Source: Bacillota bacterium (GTDB lineage: Bacteria; Bacillota; Limnochordia; Limnochordales; ZCTH02-B6). Taken from it: a DNA stretch of 9,803 nucleotides. Positions 1 to 6,411 of the stretch are shown in pieces. Each line of letters begins with the position of its first letter. The first letter of the stretch is position 1. Under the pieces are notes generated by a model. It worked only from the letters and a program-made list of their open reading frames with translations. It was not told the origin of the DNA and searched no databases. The DNA is taken from positions 1 to 9,803 of the forward strand of contig QGSR01000055.1 in assembly GCA_003387805.1 (NCBI GenBank). The letters run 5' to 3'. The position numbers were made by a program, and so were the translations under genes.

Positions 1-1
1 G

Positions 2-142
2 AATCTCGAGGAGCTGGAGGCGCTGGCCGTCCGCCTGGCCGGGCGGGAGCTGCACGCCGTCATGCTTTTCGGCGGCGTGCTGGGCTTTTTCATCGGCGTG
101 CTGCAAATGCTGATCGTCGTCTTCCTGGGCGGCAGCGCCTGA
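2..142 (+). CDS. C-terminal end of a DUF445-like membrane protein (partial)
   Basis: Only the last 46 codons are present; the reading frame runs in from the left edge and stops with TGA at 140-142. The fragment has a short charged helix (residues 1-20, rich in Glu, Leu and Arg) and then one strongly hydrophobic segment containing GGVLGFFIGVLQMLIVVFLG, a likely membrane helix at the extreme C-terminus. A charged stretch ending in a Gly-rich hydrophobic tail of the GxxLGFxIGxxQ type recalls the end of DUF445 family proteins (YheB-like, function unknown). This is recognition from memory of the family pattern on a short fragment, so another membrane protein is possible. No terminator with a T-run follows; the thrS promoter lies 43 bases downstream. 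Confidence 0.6.
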   Translation, partial: NLEELEALAVRLAGRELHAVMLFGGVLGFFIGVLQMLIVVFLGGSA

Positions 143-153
143 CGGACGGCCCG

Positions 154-181
154 GGCCGGCCCCCCGGAAGGTGCGCCGGCC
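154..181 (+). other. GC-rich hairpin after the DUF445-like gene
   Basis: GGCCGGC (154-160) is exactly complementary to GCCGGCC (175-181) across a 14-base loop. It sits between the stop at 142 and the -35 box at 185. There is no T-run, so it is not a classical intrinsic terminator. It may protect the 3' end of the upstream mRNA or simply reflect GC-rich spacer sequence. Confidence 0.3.
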
Positions 182-184
182 GCA

Positions 185-213
185 TTGACAATCGGCCGCG
201 CTCTTCCTATAAT
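185..213 (+). promoter_or_regulatory. Consensus sigma-A promoter of thrS
   Basis: TTGACA at 185-190 and TATAAT at 208-213 are separated by exactly 17 bases, a perfect match to the housekeeping consensus in a very GC-rich setting. The expected transcription start is near 220, just upstream of the T-box leader, so the leader and thrS should be transcribed together from here. Confidence 0.93.
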
Positions 214-219
214 ACGGGC

Positions 220-512
220 CATACAGGCGGACAAGGCGCAGCGCACAGGCTATGCGGAGGACGAGTAGGGCGAGGGGCCGCCGCCCAGAGAGCCGGCGCC
301 GAGGCTGCAAGCGCCGGCCGGCAGGAGCGCCCGAAAACCCCCTCCAAGCCGCCCGTCGAACGAAGCCGCCCGTGAGGCGTGCTTTCAGTAGAACGGGCCG
401 GGTAGGCACCGTTATCTGCCCGCGAGGTGGACCCCGGGCCGCGCCGCGGGGTCAAGCCGGGTGGAACCGCGAGAGGGAGCCTCTCGTCCCGCGAGGGACG
501 GGAGGCTTTTTT
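220..512 (+). promoter_or_regulatory. T-box leader sensing tRNA-Thr, controlling thrS
   Basis: This is an untranslated leader that senses uncharged tRNA-Thr. In stem I, AGTA (264-267) faces GAA (333-335) in the usual specifier-loop arrangement. The helix above it is GGGCG (268-272) with CGCCC (328-332), and AGAGAG (287-292) lies in the expected AG-bulge region. One base after GAA is the specifier ACC (337-339), a threonine codon. The conserved CCGTTATC follows at 409-416, and the T-box GGGTGGAACCGCG at 459-471. Its TGGA (462-465) would pair with a tRNA 3' end reading UCCA, the discriminator U of Gram-positive tRNA-Thr. An intrinsic terminator overlaps the 3' end. By family knowledge, uncharged tRNA stabilises the antiterminator and allows thrS transcription. 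The 5' boundary is inferred from the promoter. Confidence 0.93.
478..512 (+). terminator. T-box terminator hairpin before thrS
   Basis: AGCCTCTCGTCCC (478-490) pairs with GGGACGGGAGGCT (495-507) around the loop GCGA, with one T-G wobble, and is followed by six T's (507-512). It begins just after the T-box sequence, so forming it would end transcription before thrS; the competing antiterminator uses the T-box bases at 459-471. Confidence 0.93.
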
Positions 513-577
513 GCTGAACCGGCCGGCGCTGCGACACATTGCGATGTTTGATGTTTAAGGAAGGGGAAAGAGAGCGC

Positions 578-2497
578 ATGAGCAACGAAATCGCCGTCAC
601 GCTGCCCGACGGAGCGGTGCGCCGCTACCCGGCGGGCACCACGCCCGCCGATATCGCCCGGGATCTCGGCGGACGCATGGCGAGGGAGGCCGTGGTCGCC
701 CGGGTGGACGGGCGGCTGGTGGACTTGTCCCGTCCGCTGGAGCGGGACGTGCACCTGGAGCTGCTGACGGCCGACACGCCCGAAGGGCTGGAGGTGCTGC
801 GCCACAGCACCGCCCACGTCATGGCCCAGGCCGTCCTGCGCCTCATCCCCGAGGCCAAGCTGGCCATCGGGCCGCCCATCGAGCACGGGTTTTATTACGA
901 CTTCGACCTGCCCGAACCGCTGACGCCCGAGATGCTGGAGCGCATCGAGGAGGAGATGCGCCGCATCATCCAGGAAGACTACCCCTTCACCCGGGAGGTG
1001 AAGCCGCGCGAGGAAGCGCTGCGGTACTACCGGGAGAAGGGCGAACCGTACAAGGTCGAAATTATCGAGGACCTGGAGGAGGACGCCGAGCTCAGCTTCT
1101 ACAGCCAGGGCGAATTCACCGACCTGTGCCGCGGCCCCCACGTGCCGTCCACCGGACGCATCAAGGCGTTCAAGCTGCAGTCGGTGGCGGGGGCGTACTG
1201 GCGCGGCGACGCCCGGCGGCCCATGCTGCAGCGCATCTACGGCACGGCGTTTCCGAAAAAGTCGCAGCTGGAGCGGCATCTCGAGATGCTGGCCGAGGCG
1301 GAGAGGCGCGACCACCGCAAGCTGGGCCGGGAACTGGACCTGTTCAGCTTCCGGGAGGTGGCGCCGGGCTTCATTTTCTGGCATCCGAAGGGGTACACGC
1401 TGTACCGCACGCTCCTGGATTTCTCCCGCCGGCTGCAGGAGGCCCGGGGCTACCAGGAAGTGAGCACGCCGTGGATTTACCGCAAGCAGCTGTGGGAGAC
1501 GTCGGGCCACTGGGACCATTTCCAGGACAACATGTTTCCCATCGCCAAAGACGACGACGAGATGGCCGTCAAGCCCATGAACTGCCCGGGCCACTGCGTC
1601 CTGTACGCGGGCGACGTGCGCTCGTACCGGGACCTTCCTCTTAAGATCGCGGAATACGGGCCGCTGGCCCGCTACGAGCCGTCGGGCACGCTGCACGGCG
1701 CGCTGCGGGTGCGCGGGTTTCACCAGGACGACGCGCACATTTTCGCCCGGGAGGACCAGATCGAAGAGCAGATCGCCGAAGTGCTGGAGCTGGTCGACGA
1801 GATCTACAAAGCCTTCGGCATGTCGTACGACATTTACTTCTCGACGCGGCCTGACAACTTCATGGGCGAAATCGAAACGTGGGACCGGGCCGAAGCCGCC
1901 CTGGAGCGGGCCCTGCAGGCGTCGGGCCGCAGCTACCGGCTGAATCCGGGCGACGGCGCCTTCTACGGGCCGAAGCTGGATTTCGAAGTGACCGACGCGC
2001 TGGGCCGCAAGTGGCAGTGCGCCACGGTGCAGCTGGACTTCCAGATGCCGCAGCGCTTCGGCCTCACGTACGTGGACCGGGACGGCAGCCACAAGCAGCC
2101 CGTCATGATCCACCGGGCCATCATGGGCAGCCTGGAGCGCTTCATCGGCATCCTGGTGGAGCATTACGCCGGCGCGTTCCCGCTGTGGCTGGCGCCGGTC
2201 CAGGCCCGGGTCATCTCCATCGCGGACGACCACGCGCCCTACGCCCGGGAGATCCGGGACAAGCTGGCCGCCGCGGGCTTCCGCGTGGAGACCGACGACC
2301 GGAACGAAAAGATCGGCTACAAAATTCGCGAGGCCCAGGTGCAGAAAATCCCGTACATGCTGGTGGTCGGCGGGAAAGAGGTGGAATCGGGCACCGTCGC
2401 GGTGCGGCACCGCAAGCAAGGCGACCTGGGCCCCATGACGCTCGAGGCCCTGGTCCAGCGCATGCGGGGCGAAGTGGAAAGCTACGCCCAAGATTGA
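578..2497 (+). CDS. thrS: Threonyl-tRNA synthetase
   Basis: A complete 639-residue class II synthetase (usual length about 640) that charges tRNA-Thr in the cytoplasm and edits Ser-tRNA-Thr. Domains in order: TGS (about 1-62); the second additional domain with editing residues H76 and H80 of the HSTAH motif, plus C184 and H188 of CRGPH (about 70-230); the class II core (about 240-530) with motif 2 near R365 and E367, the Zn/threonine ligands C336, H387 and H512, and motif 3 around R521; and the anticodon-binding domain (about 535-635). All expected key residues are present. I chose ATG 578 because the TGS domain begins directly after it (MSNEIAVTLPDG) and a purine-rich AAGGAAGGGG (557-566) lies upstream. 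The frame also opens earlier, at TTG 539 and ATG 551, but those would add 9-13 residues without a ribosome binding site. No T-rich terminator follows, so readthrough toward infC is possible. Confidence 0.98.
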   Translation: MSNEIAVTLPDGAVRRYPAGTTPADIARDLGGRMAREAVVARVDGRLVDLSRPLERDVHLELLTADTPEGLEVLRHSTAHVMAQAVLRLIPEAKLAIGPPIEHGFYYDFDLPEPLTPEMLERIEEEMRRIIQEDYPFTREVKPREEALRYYREKGEPYKVEIIEDLEEDAELSFYSQGEFTDLCRGPHVPSTGRIKAFKLQSVAGAYWRGDARRPMLQRIYGTAFPKKSQLERHLEMLAEAERRDHRKLGRELDLFSFREVAPGFIFWHPKGYTLYRTLLDFSRRLQEARGYQEVSTPWIYRKQLWETSGHWDHFQDNMFPIAKDDDEMAVKPMNCPGHCVLYAGDVRSYRDLPLKIAEYGPLARYEPSGTLHGALRVRGFHQDDAHIFAREDQIEEQIAEVLELVDEIYKAFGMSYDIYFSTRPDNFMGEIETWDRAEAALERALQASGRSYRLNPGDGAFYGPKLDFEVTDALGRKWQCATVQLDFQMPQRFGLTYVDRDGSHKQPVMIHRAIMGSLERFIGILVEHYAGAFPLWLAPVQARVISIADDHAPYAREIRDKLAAAGFRVETDDRNEKIGYKIREAQVQKIPYMLVVGGKEVESGTVAVRHRKQGDLGPMTLEALVQRMRGEVESYAQD

Positions 2498-2517
2498 CGC
2501 ACGTACGAACATTTTGT

Positions 2518-2547
2518 TTGACGGGCGGCGGGCGGGCGTGTTATACT
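2518..2547 (+). promoter_or_regulatory. Sigma-A promoter of the infC-rpmI-rplT unit
   Basis: TTGACG (2518-2523) and TATACT (2542-2547) are 18 bases apart, each one base off consensus. The spacer is almost entirely G and C, which makes the AT-rich -10 stand out. Transcription should start near 2554, giving a leader of about 195 bases before infC. Confidence 0.82.
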
Positions 2548-2553
2548 TGCGTC

Positions 2554-2734
2554 GGCTTTTTTGCAAGCAGAAGCGGTACCCGCTTCTCACCCGGCGACGC
2601 CTGCGGGTTGTTGCCGCGGTTTCGTAGGAGCCGTCGTCTCGCCGCCGCGCGCCGCGCAGCGGACCCATACGAGATCGATCCTGCGAGCGGGTGCCGTGGA
2701 GCACCCGCTTTTTTGGTTGCCGGGACAATGTCTT
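2554..2734 (+). promoter_or_regulatory. Structured infC leader, probable L20-type attenuator
   Basis: About 180 bases of untranslated leader end in an intrinsic terminator (2686-2714) before the infC ribosome binding site. A hairpin lies at 2569-2587 (AGAAGCGG with CCGCTTCT, loop TAC). The octamer ACCCGCTT occurs both at 2578-2585, inside that hairpin, and at 2703-2710, as the 3' arm of the terminator. The single complement AGCGGGT (2686-2692) can therefore pair with either copy, a mutually exclusive switch. In Bacillus subtilis the infC-rpmI-rplT operon is controlled by L20 binding to its leader and causing premature termination. The same gene order and a leader terminator suggest the same logic here. 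I cannot confirm the L20-binding fold by eye. Confidence 0.65.
2686..2714 (+). terminator. Leader terminator upstream of infC
   Basis: AGCGGGTGC (2686-2694) pairs perfectly with GCACCCGCT (2701-2709) around a six-base loop, followed by six T's (2709-2714). It lies after the promoter and before the infC start, so it works as an attenuator of infC-rpmI-rplT rather than an end-of-operon terminator. Readthrough from thrS would meet it as well. Confidence 0.9.
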
Positions 2735-2744
2735 GGAGGTGATC
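2735..2744 (+). promoter_or_regulatory. Unusually strong ribosome binding site of infC
   Basis: GGAGGTGATC is a ten-base perfect complement to the 3' end of bacterial 16S rRNA (GATCACCTCC). It ends five bases before the ATC at 2750 and fixes that codon as the start. So strong a site in front of a poor initiation codon suggests compensation. Confidence 0.88.
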
Positions 2745-2749
2745 GTAAC

Positions 2750-3295
2750 ATCAGCAGAGACCTTCGGATTAACCATCAGATCCGCGTCCGCGAGGTGCGG
2801 GTCATCGATGAGAACGGCGAGCAGCTGGGCATTTTGCCGACCCACGAGGCTTTGGCCATGGCCCAGGAACGGGACTTGGACCTGGTTGAAGTCGCACCCA
2901 ACGCGCGCCCGCCGGTGTGCCGCCTGATGGACTACGGCAAGTTCCGCTACGAACAGAGCAAGCGCGAGCGCGAGGCGCGCAAGCGCCAGAAGGTGCTGAC
3001 GCTGAAAGAAGTGCGCATGAGCCCGAAGATCGACTCGCACGACCTTCAGATCAAGATGCGCAACGCCGAACGGTTCCTGAAAGACGGCGACAAGGTGAAA
3101 ATCACGGTCCGCTTCCGGGGCCGCGAGATCGTCCACGCCGACATCGCGCGGCAGAAACTGACCGAGATGGCGGAAGAGCTGAAAGACATCTCGGTGGTGG
3201 AGCGGCCGCCCAAGCTTGAGGGCCGCCAGATGATCATGATTTTGGCGCCCACCGGCCAGGAGGCCAAGCCGCAGCCCGCCGCACAGCAATCATAG
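2750..3295 (+). CDS. infC: Translation initiation factor IF-3, AUC start
   Basis: IF3 binds the 30S subunit, prevents premature 50S joining and rejects non-standard start codons. The product is 181 residues. It has an N-terminal domain (about 1-75) with RINHQIRVREVRVIDENGEQ, a basic linker helix rich in Arg, Lys and Glu (about 63-85), and a C-terminal domain (about 86-168) with KEVRMSPKIDSHD and VKITVRFRGRE. A short Pro/Gln/Ala tail follows. The frame is open back to 2561, but no ATG or GTG suits: upstream in-frame TTG 2717 and GTG 2696 fall in or beside the terminator and lack a ribosome binding site. ATC 2750 sits five bases after GGAGGTGATC, and its product aligns residue for residue with the known Bacillus IF3 N-terminus (M-S-K/R-D pattern). 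Rare starts such as AUU are known for infC and allow IF3 to repress its own translation. First gene of infC-rpmI-rplT. Confidence 0.96.
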   Translation: MSRDLRINHQIRVREVRVIDENGEQLGILPTHEALAMAQERDLDLVEVAPNARPPVCRLMDYGKFRYEQSKREREARKRQKVLTLKEVRMSPKIDSHDLQIKMRNAERFLKDGDKVKITVRFRGREIVHADIARQKLTEMAEELKDISVVERPPKLEGRQMIMILAPTGQEAKPQPAAQQS

Positions 3296-3310
3296 CGAGG
3301 AGGAACTTTC

Positions 3311-3508
3311 GTGCCCAAGCTCAAGACTCACCGGGGCGCGGCCAAGCGCTTCAAGAAGACCGGCACGGGCAAGTTCGTGCAAAACCGCGCCAACCGCAGC
3401 CACCTGCTGGAGCACAAGAGCTCCAGGCGCAAGCGCCGCCTGCGCTCCGCCGGCGTGCTGTCCGACGCGGAGCAAAAGCGCGTGCGCAAGCTGCTGCCGT
3501 ACGCGTAA
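3311..3508 (+). CDS. rpmI: 50S ribosomal protein L35
   Basis: A 65-residue basic protein, the standard size of L35, which binds 23S rRNA in the large subunit. The sequence opens MPKLKTHRGAAKRFKKTGTG, the hallmark L35 N-terminus, and ends LLPYA. It starts at GTG 3311 with GAGGAGG (3297-3303) seven bases upstream, and lies 15 bases after the infC stop, so it is cotranscribed. Lys/Arg-rich patches (for example KSSRRKRRLRS, residues 36-46) suit rRNA binding. Confidence 0.98.
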   Translation: MPKLKTHRGAAKRFKKTGTGKFVQNRANRSHLLEHKSSRRKRRLRSAGVLSDAEQKRVRKLLPYA

Positions 3509-3525
3509 GGCGTCTTCGCGCGCAC

Positions 3526-3560
3526 GGCCGCGGCGCGGCCGGTCCGGCGGCGCGCGCCGC
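3526..3560 (+). repeat. Two adjacent GC palindromes between rpmI and rplT
   Basis: GGCCGC (3526-3531) pairs with GCGGCC (3535-3540) across a three-base loop, and GCGGCGC (3547-3553) is followed directly by its complement GCGCCGC (3554-3560). They occupy most of the 87-base spacer, just upstream of the rplT ribosome binding site, with no T-run. The spacer is longer than usual between these two genes. They could act as an mRNA-stability or translational control element, or be chance in GC-rich sequence. Confidence 0.5.
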
Positions 3561-3595
3561 TCGAGCAACAAAGGAACTAGGGAGGATGTGGCAAC

Positions 3596-3955
3596 ATGCC
3601 TAGGGCAACATCGGGTGTGGTCACCCGTCGCCGGCGCAAATATATCCTGAAAATGGCCAAAGGCTACCGCGGGCGCAAGAGCACCAACTTCCGCACCGCC
3701 AACCAGCAGGTGATGAAGTCGCTCCAGTACGCGTACCGCGACCGCCGGGTGCGCAAGCGCGAATTCCGCCGGCTGTGGATCGCGCGCATCAACGCCGCGG
3801 CCCGCATGCAGGGCCTGTCCTACAGCCGCCTCATCGACGGGCTCAACAAGGCCGGCGTGGAAGTCAACCGCAAAGTGCTGGCCGACCTGGCCGTCAACGA
3901 CGCCCGGGCCTTCGGCGAGCTGGTCAGCGTGGCCAAACAGCAGCTGGGCGTGTAA
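3596..3955 (+). CDS. rplT: 50S ribosomal protein L20
   Basis: A 119-residue basic protein, standard size for L20, which binds 23S rRNA directly and is needed early in 50S assembly. Diagnostic sequences are the N-terminal basic extension ([20 protein letters not shown], residues 10-29), the [20 protein letters not shown] segment (48-67) and [20 protein letters not shown] (75-94). The start ATG 3596 has AGGGAGG (3579-3585) ten bases upstream. In Bacillus and E. coli the L20 protein represses its own operon by binding mRNA; here the candidate target is the leader upstream of infC. The methyltransferase gene follows after 12 bases. Confidence 0.98.
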   Translation: MPRATSGVVTRRRRKYILKMAKGYRGRKSTNFRTANQQVMKSLQYAYRDRRVRKREFRRLWIARINAAARMQGLSYSRLIDGLNKAGVEVNRKVLADLAVNDARAFGELVSVAKQQLGV

Positions 3956-3967
3956 TTTGCTCTCCAT

Positions 3968-4792
3968 ATGACCCGCGTCATCACCAGCGTCGACAACGCC
4001 CGTGTCAAAGCGGCACGGGCGCTATCGCGTCCGAAGCGGCGGCGGGAGACGGGCCTGTGCCTGCTGGAGGGCGCCCGCGCCATCGAGACCGCGCTGGAGG
4101 CGGGCGCGGTGGTCCGGGACGTGTTCGCCGCTCCCGCGGCCCGCGCCGGCCAGCGAGGGCGCGCGCTGCTGGAGCGGCTGGCGCAGGCGGGCGTGGCGGT
4201 GTTCGACGTCACCGAACGCGTCCTGCAGTCCATCAGCGCCACCGAGACGCCCCAGGGCATCGTCGCGACGGCCGTCATTCCCGCCGCGGGCCCGGAGGAG
4301 TTTGCCGGCGTGGCCGCCGTCCTGGTGGCCGACCGTATCGGCGATCCCGGAAATCTCGGCACCATGGCCCGCACCGCCGCGGCGGTGGGCGCCGGCCTGT
4401 GGACCACCTTCGGCAGCGCCGACCTGTTCGACCCCAAGGCGCTGCGGGCCAGCGCCGGCACGGCGTTCCTGTTGCCGGTGCGGCAGCGGATGAGCGTGGA
4501 CGAAGTGGCGGCGGAAAGCCGCCGGACGGGCCGGCGCCTGGTGGCCGCCGACGCGGACGGCCCGCTGCGCTACGACCAGTTCGGGTGGGACGCTCCCTTT
4601 GCCCTCGTCATCGGCAGCGAGGCCCACGGGGTGGACCCGCGGCTTCTGGAGGCGGCCGACGCGGTGGTGCGGCTGCCGCTGGCGCCGGGCGTGGAGTCGT
4701 TGAACGCGGCCGTCACCGCGGCGGTCTGCCTCTTCGAAGCGGCCCGCCGGCGCTGGCCCGGCGGGGCTGCGAAGCCCTTCACAAACTTGTAA
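3968..4792 (+). CDS. SpoU-class 23S rRNA 2'-O-methyltransferase (YsgA/RlmP-like)
   Basis: A 274-residue SPOUT/TrmH-family enzyme that transfers methyl from S-adenosylmethionine to a ribose 2'-OH of RNA. The N-terminal substrate-binding domain (about 1-105, L30e-like) carries CLLEGARAIE and ETPQGIVA. The catalytic trefoil-knot domain (about 115-262) has motif 1 DRIGDPGNLGTMARTAAAVG with N129 and R135, motif 2 ALVIGSEAHG (212-221) and motif 3 LPLAPGVESLNAAV (236-249). It resembles Bacillus YsgA (RlmP, which methylates G2553 in the 23S A-loop), and ysgA also lies near pheST in Bacillus. The exact target nucleotide is inferred. The start ATG 3968 is 12 bases after rplT and has no clear ribosome binding site, so translation may be coupled to rplT. 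MTRVITSVDNARVK matches the usual start of the family. Confidence 0.9.
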   Translation: MTRVITSVDNARVKAARALSRPKRRRETGLCLLEGARAIETALEAGAVVRDVFAAPAARAGQRGRALLERLAQAGVAVFDVTERVLQSISATETPQGIVATAVIPAAGPEEFAGVAAVLVADRIGDPGNLGTMARTAAAVGAGLWTTFGSADLFDPKALRASAGTAFLLPVRQRMSVDEVAAESRRTGRRLVAADADGPLRYDQFGWDAPFALVIGSEAHGVDPRLLEAADAVVRLPLAPGVESLNAAVTAAVCLFEAARRRWPGGAAKPFTNL

Positions 4793-4816
4793 CCGGCGGC
4801 TCGGCTGTGATATAAT
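4787..4816 (+). promoter_or_regulatory. Promoter upstream of the yqzL-like gene and pheST leader
   Basis: TTGTAA (4787-4792) and TATAAT (4811-4816) are 18 bases apart. TGA directly before the -10 supplies the extended TGn motif (4808-4810). The -35 box overlaps the TAA stop of the methyltransferase gene. Transcription should start near 4823 and run through the small gene and the T-box leader into pheS. Confidence 0.82.
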
Positions 4817-4898
4817 CTCGGCAACGGCGGCTCTTCGGTCGCCTTTGGCGCGTGCAAGGCACCGGACCTACACGGCATGGGAAGGTGGGAGTGTCGCC

Positions 4899-4994
4899 AT
4901 GCTCACCGCCGACTTTTTCTGGAAAGTGTTCGAGTCCACCGGTTCTATCACAGCGTACTTGTTGTACCGTCAGTTCCGCGCTTACGTCAATTGA
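4899..4994 (+). CDS. yqzL: YqzL-like small protein, 31 residues
   Basis: A 31-codon frame from ATG 4899 to TGA 4992-4994, encoding MLTADFFWKVFESTGSITAY followed by LLYRQFRAYVN. The pattern aromatic-WKVF-x2-TG-x-I-x2-YLLY matches the YqzL family of Firmicutes small proteins, whose function is unknown and whose members are usually somewhat longer (about 45-50 residues). AAGGTGG (4882-4888) lies ten bases upstream of the start and a good extended -10 promoter lies ahead of it. In Bacillus subtilis yqzL is near recO/era; here it sits between the methyltransferase gene and the pheST T-box. It has four Phe codons, but they are spread out, so a Phe leader peptide of the E. coli PheM type is less likely. 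The family call is from memory of the motif. Confidence 0.75.
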   Translation: MLTADFFWKVFESTGSITAYLLYRQFRAYVN

Positions 4995-5008
4995 CTCACG
5001 GCGCCGTC

Positions 5009-5037
5009 CGGACCAGGGGACGGCCGAGACATACAAT
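5009..5037 (+). promoter_or_regulatory. Possible weak secondary promoter for the pheST leader
   Basis: TACAAT (5032-5037) is one base off the -10 consensus in GC-rich surroundings, and CGGACC (5009-5014) at 17 bases is a poor -35 (GAC core only). It would start transcripts near 5044, right at the base of T-box stem I, and so uncouple pheST from the small gene upstream. A better -35 lookalike, TTGACT at 4991, is too far away. Confidence 0.35.
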
Positions 5038-5043
5038 CGACCG

Positions 5044-6399
<1,356 letters not shown>

Positions 6400-6411
6400 G
6401 GTGTTGACCCG

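Noticed and set aside
539..577. Earlier starts for thrS at TTG 539 or ATG 551
   Set aside because: No ribosome binding site precedes them, and the extra residues are not part of the TGS domain. ATG 578 gives the usual length.
2561..2749. N-terminal extension of infC back to TTG 2561
   Set aside because: The extension would translate through the leader terminator and has no ribosome binding site. The conserved IF3 sequence begins exactly at 2750 behind a perfect SD.
452..3289. A 945-codon open frame on the - strand opposite thrS and infC
   Set aside because: It is antisense to well-recognised genes, runs across the T-box and infC leader, and its translation is His/Val/Leu/Arg/Ala-rich low-complexity sequence with no recognisable domain. 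Long antisense frames are expected in GC-rich coding DNA.
3775..4815. A 346-codon + strand frame overlapping rplT and the methyltransferase gene
   Set aside because: It is out of frame with two genes that have clear family motifs, and its product is a Gly/Arg/Pro-rich shadow.
4899..4994. Phenylalanine leader peptide (PheM-like) controlling pheST
   Set aside because: The four Phe codons are dispersed among 31, the sequence fits the YqzL pattern, and a complete T-box already provides Phe-responsive control.
4991..5019. TTGACT at 4991-4996 as a -35 box for pheST
   Set aside because: No -10-like hexamer lies 16-19 bases downstream; the nearest, TACAAT at 5032, is 35 bases away.
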